Both the position numbers and the translations under genes were made by a program. DNA of 64,000 nt from an uncultured Desulfatitalea sp. (GTDB lineage: Bacteria; Desulfobacterota; Desulfobacteria; Desulfobacterales; Desulfosarcinaceae), in the NCBI GenBank assembly GCA_937868765.1, contig CALMNL010000007.1:186001-250000 (forward strand), given 5' to 3'. Positions 9,123-19,237 of the stretch are shown piece by piece; the first letter of the stretch is position 1, and every line of letters starts with the position of its first letter. The notes beneath the pieces were generated by a model. That model had not been told where the DNA came from and did not search any database. It worked only from the letters and a program-made list of their open reading frames with translations.

Positions 9123-9494
9123 ATGACGATTAGTGCCGTATGGGATGAAAAAAGAATCGGCCGGGGCCGTCGACCATCCGAACAGGGACGACCCACGGCC
9201 TTCGGTTTTGCGCAACGCGGGTTCGATCGGACAAAAGTGCAATCTTCGCATTCCACAGACAGCATCCAGAGTTTTCCTACCCTGTTGCTGACAGCCGACG
9301 CTCCCCATGGGGCACTCGTCCGGCAATCCCTCGTCCGCCGCCATGCCTCCTGCGACATGACCCAATCCGATCGATTGGCCCACGGCCTGTCGGCCCTGGC
9401 CGCCGGCATGGATGATTACGCAGCCATGCCCACCCAGCCCCAAATGCTGCTGCCGGCCATCGAGCGGGCGCTTTCCGGCCTGGCGTCTCGATAA
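9123..9494 (+). pseudogene. Receiver-domain relic with an internal deletion
   Basis: An open frame of 123 codons without a clear ribosome binding site. The first half is not recognisable. The second half aligns with the two ends of a response-regulator receiver but lacks its middle. LLLTADAPHGALVRQSLVRR resembles the first strand and helix. It is joined to SDRLAHGLSALAAGMDDY and QPQMLLPAIERAL, which resemble the last helix-strand-helix (compare GDRDKCLAAGMNEY and QPHLLLQTIERML in the kinase just downstream). The acidic pocket is gone, the phosphoacceptor Asp lies in the missing part, and the KP motif reads MPT. I read this as the decayed tail of a former hybrid kinase. A small functional protein cannot be ruled out, since the frame is intact. 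Confidence 0.5.
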
Positions 9495-9602
9495 CCCGAC
9501 GACATTATTATTTTTCTCAACAGCCTGGTGAATATCAAGTTTTCGGCCGCCAGGTCGATAGATTCATAAAGATCCATCCATTTCCTTTTGAGGCGGCGCG
9601 AT

Positions 9603-12386
<2,784 letters not shown>

Positions 12387-12624
12387 GCCGGTTTCCGGCC
12401 ATCCATCATCAGATCCCCTCGCCCAAATTTCGACACCGGGACGGCGCGGCTTCGCCGGTGCCGAGTTGCACCGTCACCCCGACTGTCGGGGCGGGGCAAT
12501 TCGATTCCTACAAAAATGTCCAATAAAAATGATGGATACAACAAATTTGTCCTGCGGACTTCTGGTTTTCTTATGGCTTCAATTAAAAAATATAATAATA
12601 TCGATATATTATAAAATCTTTGGC

Positions 12625-12642
12625 TCGGCACGGCCAATGCAT
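12625..12642 (+). promoter_or_regulatory. Sigma-54 promoter candidate of amtB
   Basis: GGCACG at 12627-12632 and ATGCA at 12637-12641 give the invariant GG (12627-12628) and GC (12639-12640) with exactly ten bases between. The consensus is TGGCACG-N4-TTGCW; ten of twelve positions match. Transcription would begin near 12652, leaving a 47-base leader before amtB. Control of ammonium transporters by sigma-54 and NtrC is well known, which raises my confidence. The rest of the 312-base gap (12387-12624) is AT-rich near its end and holds only a short GCCGG-TTT-CCGGC hairpin just after the upstream stop codon. Confidence 0.65.
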
Positions 12643-12698
12643 TGCATCGCCGGGTTTAATCTTTCAATTTCCCCGAGGGGGCATCCAAGGAGGTTTTG

Positions 12699-14036
12699 AT
12701 GCGATCGAAGGCGTTGGCCACAGGCGTATTTTCGTTCATTGTCTGGATGAGTGCCGTTGGTCTGGCACTTGCAGCGGATCAACCGCCGGTGGATACCGGC
12801 ACGACGGCATGGATGCTGACCTCCACGGCCCTGGTGCTGCTGATGGTGCCTGGGCTGGCCATGTTCTACGGCGGCCTGGTGCGCACCAAAAATGTCTTGG
12901 GCACCATGATGCACAGCTTCGTGGCCATTTCCATCATCGGCGTCCTGTGGGCCGTGTGTGGGTACTCGCTGGCCTTCGGCAAGAGCATCCTGGGGGGCTG
13001 GGTCGGCTGGAGCAGCGATTATTTTATGCTGCGCGGCATCGACGAGAGCATCGTCAACGGCGTGCCCGAATACGTGCTGGCCATGTTCCAGGGCAAGTTC
13101 GCCATCATCACCCCGGCCCTGATCAGCGGCGCCCTGGCCGAGCGCGTCTACTTCAAAGGGTACAGCCTCTTTATCGTCCTGTGGTTTCTGCTGATCTACT
13201 GCCCCCTGTGCCACTGGGTCTGGGCCTCCGACGGGTGGCTCTTCAACAGCGGCGCGGCCGGTGTCATCGACCTGGCCGGCGGCCTGGTGATCCATGTCTC
13301 GGCCGGCATCAGCGCCCTGGTGGTGGCTCTTTTTCTCAAGCCGCGCGTGGGTTTTCCGCGCACCACCATGGCGCCCAACAACCTGGTGATGACCATGATG
13401 GGCGCCGGCATCCTTTGGGCCGGCTGGTTCGGTTTCAATGCCGGTTCCACCGTCCACAGCGGCCTGGACACTGCCCGGGCCCTGACCATGACCCAGATCT
13501 CGGCGGCCAGCGGCGCCTTCACCTGGATGGTCATCGAATCCCTGGCCTTCCGCAAGGTCACCTCCCTGGGCTTCGTCTCCGGCATCCTGGCCGGCCTGGT
13601 AGTGATCACCCCGGCCGCCGGGGTGGTGCAACCCCTGGGCGCCCTGGCGCTGGGGGCGATCTCTTCGCTGGCCTGTTACTATGCGCTGCAAGTCAAGATG
13701 AAGCTGGGCTATGACGACAGCCTGGATTGCTTCGGCGTCCACGGCGTGGGCAGCGGCCTGGGAGTGTTGTTGCTCAGCTTCTTCATCCGCGACAGTTGGA
13801 TGCAGGCTGCCGCCGCCAACGTGGCCGGCTGGGGCGCGTGGCAGCAGTTCGGTGTGCAGCTCAAGGGCATCGGCGCCACCATTGCCCTGGCGGCCATCGG
13901 TACCTTTCTGATCTGCCTGGTGGTCGACAGATCCATCGGTTTCCGCATCGACAAGGAGGGCGAGCAGCAGGGTTTGGATCAGTCGCTGCATGGGGAGAGC
14001 GGGTACGGGCTGATCTTTCCTGAATCTAGATCGTAG
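12699..14036 (+). CDS. amtB: Ammonium transporter
   Basis: A 445-residue Amt/Mep/Rh channel protein of the inner membrane that conducts ammonium/ammonia. It begins with a cleavable signal sequence (cleavage after GLALA, before ADQPP), as in E. coli AmtB. Eleven hydrophobic segments follow. The pore His pair is present in CPLCHWVWASDGWL and DCFGVHGVGSGLG. AAGGAGG lies five bases before the ATG at 12699. A TTG three bases earlier is in frame but less likely. No glnK/glnB gene adjoins it, which is unusual because amtB and glnK are generally paired. A sigma-54 promoter candidate upstream suggests induction under nitrogen limitation. Confidence 0.95.
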   Translation: MRSKALATGVFSFIVWMSAVGLALAADQPPVDTGTTAWMLTSTALVLLMVPGLAMFYGGLVRTKNVLGTMMHSFVAISIIGVLWAVCGYSLAFGKSILGGWVGWSSDYFMLRGIDESIVNGVPEYVLAMFQGKFAIITPALISGALAERVYFKGYSLFIVLWFLLIYCPLCHWVWASDGWLFNSGAAGVIDLAGGLVIHVSAGISALVVALFLKPRVGFPRTTMAPNNLVMTMMGAGILWAGWFGFNAGSTVHSGLDTARALTMTQISAASGAFTWMVIESLAFRKVTSLGFVSGILAGLVVITPAAGVVQPLGALALGAISSLACYYALQVKMKLGYDDSLDCFGVHGVGSGLGVLLLSFFIRDSWMQAAAANVAGWGAWQQFGVQLKGIGATIALAAIGTFLICLVVDRSIGFRIDKEGEQQGLDQSLHGESGYGLIFPESRS

Positions 14037-14106
14037 TCGGTACGGTATCCGTCCAGAAACGGCATCCTGCGGTCCATTTGACCACCGACTACCATTTCTG
14101 GACGGA
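14033..14106. repeat. Two interleaved inverted repeats downstream of amtB
   Basis: The arms run in the order A, B, A', B'. A is GTAGTCGGT (14033-14041, overlapping the amtB stop codon). B is TCCGTCCAGAAA (14048-14059). A' is ACCGACTAC (14084-14092). B' is TTTCTGGACGGA (14095-14106). Both pairs are perfect, of 9 and 12 bp. In RNA this order could form a pseudoknot at the 3' end of the amtB message. In DNA the arms could be activator sites: they lie about 130-200 bases upstream of a sigma-54 promoter candidate, the usual enhancer distance. There is no T-run, so a simple terminator is unlikely. Confidence 0.7.
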
Positions 14107-14232
14107 CAAGGGCTGCCGTGGGGCACGATGGCGCACATGGGCGCCGTCAAATTGACGCACCTGGGGAGGCCGAGGCCCCGGGTTACATTAAGTATGTAAT
14201 TATTTCGAGCAGATAAAATCGTATCCGCTGGC

Positions 14233-14249
14233 TGGCCGTTTTTTTGCAT
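14233..14249 (+). promoter_or_regulatory. Sigma-54 promoter candidate of the flavoprotein gene
   Basis: TGGC at 14233-14236 and TTTGCA near 14243-14248 place GG (14234-14235) and GC (14246-14247) ten bases apart, as sigma-54 requires. The predicted start is near 14258, 45 bases before the ATG at 14303. A short dyad, TTACAT (14183-14188) and ATGTAA (14194-14199), lies about 50 bases upstream of the -24 element and could be a further protein site. Confidence 0.6.
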
Positions 14250-14302
14250 GCTCTCTTTTTGAAAGGCCCCGGGTAACCACCTTAAACAAAAGGAGAAAAG
14301 CA

Positions 14303-16000
14303 ATGGCTTGCGAAACGGTTGAGTCAGCGGAAGTGACCCAATTGGACGTCACCCTTTGGCAGCAGGGCATCCAGCGCATCAGGGAGACGATCGGCGCCGA
14401 ACACGTCATTATCGATGACCAGGAACTCGCCCAGCGGTCGCGGGTCATCATCCCTTCGGCACGCAAGCCGTCCGCTTTTCTGTATCCCCGTACCGTCGAA
14501 CAGATTCAGGAAATCGTACATATCGCCAACGAACTCAAGCTGCCCCTGTGGCCGGTCAGCCGTGGCAAGAACTGGGGTTACGGCTCGGCCACGCCCTGCC
14601 AGGACGGTGCGCTGGTGATGGCCCTGGAGCGGCTCGACCGCATCCTGGAGATCAACACCGAAATGGCCTATGCCGTGGTGGAGCCGGGCGTCACCTACCG
14701 GCAGCTGCACCAGCACCTCCTCGACCAGAAGATCGACCTCTGGCTGGACTGCACCGACGGTCCGGCCGATGCCAGTGTCACGGGCAACGCCCTGGAACGC
14801 GGCATCGGTGAGACGCCCTACGGGGATCACTTCGAAAATATCTGCGGCCTGGAAGTCGTGCTGCCCAACGGACGGCTGGTGCGCACCGGCGGCGGCCCCA
14901 TGGAGAACTACCAGTCCTGGAACTGCCACAAATGGGGCGTGGGCCCCTACCTGGAAGGGCTTTTCAGCCAATCCAACTATGGCATCGTCACCAAGATGGG
15001 GGTCTGGCTGATGCCCAAACCGGAGAAGTTCATCTCCTGCCTCTTCGAGCTCGGGGATGAAGCGGATTTTCCCAAGCTCATCGATGCCCTGCGCCGATTG
15101 CAGTTCAACGGTGCCATTCGCAGCAAAGTGCACCTGATCAACGATTTCATCATGTTCGCGGTGGTGGACAAATACCCGCATCATCTGCTCCAGGGGGCCA
15201 AATGTCTCTCCCGGGAGACCCGGCTGCGCCTGCGCAAGGAGTACAACATCTCCTCCTGGACCTTTGCCGCCGGCATATACGGCAGCGCCGACCAGGTTCG
15301 TGCCGGCATACGGCTGGCCAAGCAGGAGCTGGCGCCCCTGGGCCGCGTCCAGTTCATCAGCGATAAGAAAATCAAGACAATCCAGCAGATGACCGCCTGG
15401 CTGCAGAATTTGGGCAAAACCTCACTGGGGGCGGCGCCGGCTAAAAAGATCGGGTGGCATCTTTTCAAAAAGCCGCTTTCGATCATGGCGTTTTTGCCCC
15501 ACGTGCATGCCATCGAAAAGGGGGTGCCCAGCGATTACTTCGTCAAGCACGCCTACTACAAGAACCGCCGGCCCAAACCCGCCGACAAGGACATCGATCC
15601 GGCCCGCGACCATTGCGGCCTGATCTGGCTCGGGCCGATCATCCCCCTCAATGGCCGCCAGGTCACCGAGGTGCTCGACATGGTGCGGCCGCTCTATGAA
15701 AAGTACCAGTTCGAGTTCTCCACGGCGCTCATGATCGCCAACCCGCGCAGCGTCATTGCCCTCATGTCCATCTTCTTCGACAAGCAGGACCCCGAAGAGA
15801 CCGACCGGGCCGAGCGGCTCTACTTCGAAATGGGCCGGGTCACCCAGGCCGCCGGCTACCAGCAGTACCGCACCAGCACCGCTTACATGGATCGCATCCT
15901 CAAGCCGGCCCCGGAGTTCCGCGCCCTGGCCTCCCAGATCAAGACCGCCCTGGACCCCAACAACATCATGGCGCCGGGCAAATACGGGGTGGGGTTGTAG
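14303..16000 (+). CDS. FAD-linked oxidase of the p-cresol methylhydroxylase/vanillyl-alcohol oxidase family
   Basis: A 565-residue flavoprotein. The PCMH-type FAD-binding domain is clear: FLYPRTVEQIQEIV, SRGKNWGYGSA, a GVTYRQLHQHLL stretch and DGPADASVTGNALERG. The C-terminal cap domain ends in ALDPNNIMAPGKYG, typical of p-cresol methylhydroxylase and vanillyl-alcohol oxidase. Relatives oxidise para-alkylphenols such as p-cresol, eugenol or vanillyl alcohol, using water as oxygen source and a cytochrome c subunit as electron acceptor. No cytochrome gene (CxxCH) lies beside it, so the electron acceptor must be encoded elsewhere or differ. AAAGGAG precedes the ATG. It stands alone behind a sigma-54 promoter candidate. 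The family is secure; the substrate is not. Confidence 0.85.
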   Translation: MACETVESAEVTQLDVTLWQQGIQRIRETIGAEHVIIDDQELAQRSRVIIPSARKPSAFLYPRTVEQIQEIVHIANELKLPLWPVSRGKNWGYGSATPCQDGALVMALERLDRILEINTEMAYAVVEPGVTYRQLHQHLLDQKIDLWLDCTDGPADASVTGNALERGIGETPYGDHFENICGLEVVLPNGRLVRTGGGPMENYQSWNCHKWGVGPYLEGLFSQSNYGIVTKMGVWLMPKPEKFISCLFELGDEADFPKLIDALRRLQFNGAIRSKVHLINDFIMFAVVDKYPHHLLQGAKCLSRETRLRLRKEYNISSWTFAAGIYGSADQVRAGIRLAKQELAPLGRVQFISDKKIKTIQQMTAWLQNLGKTSLGAAPAKKIGWHLFKKPLSIMAFLPHVHAIEKGVPSDYFVKHAYYKNRRPKPADKDIDPARDHCGLIWLGPIIPLNGRQVTEVLDMVRPLYEKYQFEFSTALMIANPRSVIALMSIFFDKQDPEETDRAERLYFEMGRVTQAAGYQQYRTSTAYMDRILKPAPEFRALASQIKTALDPNNIMAPGKYGVGL

Positions 16001-16006
16001 ACCGGG

Positions 16007-16342
16007 TCAGGCGAAGTTCAGAATCATGCTGTCCTCGGCCTGGTAGGCCTCGGTCGCCAGGCCGGCAGCCTCGGCCACATAACCGGGAACAGCCATGCCC
16101 GACGGGTGCCGTCGGTAGTTGACGAAAGTGCGGCCGTCGATGCGCACCTTCATGCCCGAAACCGGAGCTTTCAGCGGCACAATCAGCTCCGCAGTGGCAA
16201 AACGCGTCCCGAGATCCCCCAGGCCGAGCTTGCCGGCCTCCCGGCCGACATTCACTTCGATGTAGTGCCGTCCCTGCGGTAATATACGATCTCGATAGCT
16301 CTTGCCGATATGATCCAACAACTCTTTGAGCCGGGTGTCCAT
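16007..16342 (-). CDS. Small protein of unknown function
   Basis: A 111-residue protein starting at 16342, chosen because AAAGGAGG lies six bases before this ATG; the frame continues upstream without another good start. It begins MDTRLKELLDHIGKSYRD and has no signal peptide, membrane segment or cysteine. The middle is rich in beta-forming residues (IVPLKAPVSGMKVRIDG). I do not recognise the family. It is convergent with the flavoprotein gene, with six bases between their stop codons. Confidence 0.65.
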   Translation of the reverse strand: MDTRLKELLDHIGKSYRDRILPQGRHYIEVNVGREAGKLGLGDLGTRFATAELIVPLKAPVSGMKVRIDGRTFVNYRRHPSGMAVPGYVAEAAGLATEAYQAEDSMILNFA

Positions 16343-16849
16343 AGATATCCTCCTTTCGGCATTTGAGGGCACGCATTTCATACTAGGACGGCAATACCCT
16401 GTCGCAAGGACCCGAAGCCGCAGTCAGGCAGTCTAAAAATGGCAGGGGACTGGGAGGGGTTTTCACCCAGCGAAGAATTTTTTTCGGAAAGTATGCGGAT
16501 GTCCGCATGAGAGCGATAACTGCCTGAAAACCCGGACGAACCTTCTTTCCGCGCCAACCTCCAGATAAGTACTGATATACAAAAATTGTTTGATTAATCA
16601 AGAAGATGGAGGTTATAAATGGTCCTATCTTCCAGAACGTCGATTGTTCGCCTGAGGCAAATTGATGGACCTTTACGGGGTGAAGGAAGGATACCATAAA
16701 AGAGGAACCCAGAAGGACCTTTATCGGCTGATAAAAGCGAGCGACAAAGTTGTTTCCTTCTAATTCACGATAAGAAAAAGCTCTCAATCGTGGCTGTTGC
16801 CGATGTCTATCCCTTGCGGTAACGCCCTGAGGTTGGGTGGCGTGAAGAT
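16343..16849. other. Gap without a convincing gene
   Basis: About 500 bases of lower GC content. A 134-codon open frame on the minus strand (16383-16787) has no ribosome binding site, an uneven composition and no recognisable motif, so I do not call it. I looked for the missing GTPase part of the RsgA remnant just downstream in this stretch and did not find it. Confidence 0.5.
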
Positions 16850-17113
16850 ATGAAATTGATAGATCCGGGCTTCGAGGAATTCGGCCTGCTTGCCGCCGAT
16901 TGCCGATATGCGAATTGCAGCCATGAACACGCGCCGGGTTGTGCCGTGCGAGCCGCGATCAAGAAGGGCGAATTGTCAAGGGGCCGCTGCTCAGGCTGCT
17001 TTAAGCTTAAGAAGGAATCGGAACGCCATGGGATGTCCTATCTCGAAAAACGAAGGAAGGAAAAAGCCTTCGGGCGGTACATCAAAACGGTCAAAAAACT
17101 GATAAAGGACTGA
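16850..17113 (+). pseudogene. Remnant of ribosome-associated GTPase RsgA, C-terminal zinc domain
   Basis: The 87 codons match only the end of RsgA, the GTPase that checks 30S ribosome assembly. The RsgA zinc signature is visible in CRYANCSHEHAPGCAVRAAI (Cys, Cys, His, Cys). It is followed by the usual helical tail (KLKKESE, YLEKRRKEKAFGRYIK). The first residues, KLIDPGFEEFGLL, look like the G3 region (LIDTPGMREFGLL) joined straight to the zinc domain with one residue missing. The P-loop, the NKxD motif and the OB domain are absent upstream. The simplest reading is a deletion remnant of an rsgA copy. It could also be a free-standing zinc-domain protein, since the frame is intact. Confidence 0.65.
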
Positions 17114-17150
17114 AAGGCGAACCGCCACAACCTTTAATAAAAGCATATTG

Positions 17151-17672
17151 ATGCCGATGGGAGCCGTGAAAACCAAGAAGATCGTCGTCGACGACCGGAT
17201 GCAGCGCAATTATGTCTATTATCTGTCAGCGCCTGTCGGCCGGGACTTTCATCGCGACTTCTCCCCCGATTTGACCCCCAAAGAGATGCTGGCGCTGGGC
17301 GTCTTCGGCGGCAAATACATGACGGACTGCATCGCCGAATTTCCCGGGGATTGGTTCGAAAATGCCAGACTATGCCCCCGGCGGCACGATCCAGGCATGA
17401 ATTTTTTCGGCGTCAACGCCTCGCAACCGCTTTCCGTGTGGCGGGAAAAAGGCTGGATCTATCATGAAGACCCCCGGGGCTGGTTTCAGTGGTACTGCCG
17501 GTACTACATGGGGCGACGATGCCTCGATGACGAGCGCCAGATCAAACGATGGAAGGCCATGAAACGGCATGTCGCCCAGATCCGGAAACACTGCCGGCCC
17601 GGGGATACGAGCTGTCGGAAAAAGCAGCGCCAGGCCCTGCTCAATTGGGCCTATGACAGCAGAAGATTTTAA
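17151..17672 (+). CDS. Conserved protein of unknown function
   Basis: A 173-residue soluble protein starting at the ATG at 17151 (17157 is also possible; no strong ribosome binding site). It is rich in Trp, Tyr and Arg and carries distinctive blocks: DFSPDLTPKEMLALGVFGG, DCIAEFPGDWF, and GWFQWYCRYYMGRR followed by DDERQIKRW. I recall such blocks in uncharacterised proteins of many bacteria and some eukaryotes, but I know no function. It follows the RsgA remnant by 37 bases. Confidence 0.75.
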   Translation: MPMGAVKTKKIVVDDRMQRNYVYYLSAPVGRDFHRDFSPDLTPKEMLALGVFGGKYMTDCIAEFPGDWFENARLCPRRHDPGMNFFGVNASQPLSVWREKGWIYHEDPRGWFQWYCRYYMGRRCLDDERQIKRWKAMKRHVAQIRKHCRPGDTSCRKKQRQALLNWAYDSRRF

Positions 17673-17758
17673 TCTTATCGGAAAATGGCCGGCGCTCGAT
17701 GCGACGGCGGACCGGTCCTCTATTACCTCCATGGCCACATGTCTTAAGGGAGATGCAT

Positions 17759-18481
17759 ATGAAAACGATTTTACTAGTGATCGCATCGCTTTTGCTTTTG
17801 AGCGCCACAGGCTGCGGAACCCCGGCCGTTATGACCGCATCGCGCCCACCGTCCTATTACGAACAGACAGACCTCTACAGCGGCACAGCCGGCCATGATT
17901 CCCTTTTTTCAAGTGACAGCGAACTGCTCTCCGACGAGGATGTGAAAAGGATCCTGGGCTTTCATTTCAATCCCCAACCCCTCAACCGAATCGCCGTAAT
18001 GCCTATGGGGCAAGTCCGATGGTTCGGCTGGTCGGATGAGTTGGACAAGGCCGGTACTGCGGTGCAAATGGCTCTGATTGGAAGACTCAAACAATCCAAA
18101 TCGGTATATGACGCCTCCTACCTGCCCACGCTCCTGGTGCCCGATAAAAAGAGCATCGGTTACTTGAGGGAGGCTGCGGCCCGCTACCAGGCCGATCTGC
18201 TGCTCGTCTACAAGGCATCCTGCATGAGTTACGAAAAATACAAGGCCTTCAGTCCCGACAAGACCAAAGCTTACTGCAATCTGGAAGCCATCCTGCTGGA
18301 CACGCGCACCGGCATCGTGCCTTTCACCATTCTGGTCAACCGGACGTTCACCGCCGAGGAACAGGGCTCGGACATGAACTTCTACGAAACCATTCGGAGG
18401 GCCGAACTCAAGGCACTGGAAAGTGCATTGACGCAAGTCGGCGATGCGGTGGTGGAATTTTTGACTGGCCCCCAGGGCTGA
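17759..18481 (+). CDS. Lipoprotein of unknown function
   Basis: The ATG at 17759 is preceded at six bases by AAGGGAGA, and the protein opens with a lipoprotein signal peptide: MKTILLVIASLLLLS, then the lipobox ATGC. It should be acylated at that Cys and anchored to a membrane facing the periplasm. The 240 residues contain an alpha/beta domain (NRIAVMPMGQVRWFGW, DLLLVYKASCMSYEKY, LEAILLDTRTGIVPF). This resembles the general fold of periplasmic lipoproteins with a TolB-N-like layout, but I cannot name the family. There is no partner gene next to it. Confidence 0.8.
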   Translation: MKTILLVIASLLLLSATGCGTPAVMTASRPPSYYEQTDLYSGTAGHDSLFSSDSELLSDEDVKRILGFHFNPQPLNRIAVMPMGQVRWFGWSDELDKAGTAVQMALIGRLKQSKSVYDASYLPTLLVPDKKSIGYLREAAARYQADLLLVYKASCMSYEKYKAFSPDKTKAYCNLEAILLDTRTGIVPFTILVNRTFTAEEQGSDMNFYETIRRAELKALESALTQVGDAVVEFLTGPQG

Positions 18482-18626
18482 AACCCGCTTGCCAAAAAGC
18501 GCTGCAAAGGCCCTATGGAAAGCAAATCCAGAACCATCATGCTTTCGATTCGGGATTTATGTCCAGTCGCTGACTTGGTATCGAATCCAAGCGTGGGCAT
18601 CGCCGGAGATGCTTCGGGCGCGATGA

Positions 18627-19190
18627 CTACTTGCGCTTGGTGCTCGCCCGCCAGCCGCCCAGGGGCGCATAGGTCGGTCGAAGTACTTTGCTGATGTCGC
18701 GGGCCTGCTCGATGACGTAGAAGGCATTGGGGTCGATTTCCCGCACTTCGGAGAGAATCCAGCCCAGATCGCGGCGGCGGCAGGCGACGTAGAGTTCGTC
18801 CACCGGGCCGGTCATGCCTTCGCCCCGGAAGATGGTGACCGGCTGGCCTTGCTGCCGCAGCCGGTCGGAAAGCTCTTTGCCGGCGTCCCGGGTGATGACG
18901 CGCAGGATGATCAGGCCGAAGGCCAGCTTGCGTTCGACGAGGATGCCGACCACATTGCCGGTGGCATACCCCAGAGCGTAGAAAGCGACCAGGATGGGTT
19001 GGACCCGCACCTGGTTGATGACGGTGCTGGCCACCAGCACCCAGATGATGATTTCGAAGGTCGCCAGGAAGAAGGCGATGGTGGTGCGTCCCTGGACGGT
19101 GATGATGGTCCGCACCGTGCCGATGGACACGTCGCAGATGCGGGCCAGGAAGATGGCCAGTCCGGTCAAAAGAATATGGGTGTCGAACAT
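18627..19190 (-). CDS. UPF0316 family membrane protein
   Basis: A 187-residue inner-membrane protein. Three hydrophobic segments fill the N-terminal half (LTGLAIFLARICDVSIGTVR, AFFLATFEIIIWVLVAS, ILVAFYALGYATGNVVGIL). A soluble domain of the DUF2179 type follows (VFRGEGMTGPVDELYVACRR-like region, then DPNAFYVIEQARD). This is the standard layout of the UPF0316 family, whose role is unknown. The C-terminal domain resembles those of YitT-type proteins. It lies 47 bases downstream of the old yellow enzyme gene on the same strand. Confidence 0.85.
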   Translation of the reverse strand: MFDTHILLTGLAIFLARICDVSIGTVRTIITVQGRTTIAFFLATFEIIIWVLVASTVINQVRVQPILVAFYALGYATGNVVGILVERKLAFGLIILRVITRDAGKELSDRLRQQGQPVTIFRGEGMTGPVDELYVACRRRDLGWILSEVREIDPNAFYVIEQARDISKVLRPTYAPLGGWRASTKRK

Positions 19191-19237
19191 AGAGCGGATT
19201 ATACTCCCCGGCGGTCATCCGGTCCGGATGCCGCAGC

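Noticed and set aside
12609-14303. 564-codon open frame on the minus strand
   Set aside because: Antisense to amtB; the product has no recognisable segment.
16383-16787. 134-codon frame on the minus strand
   Set aside because: No ribosome binding site, no motif, and atypical residues; treated as non-coding.
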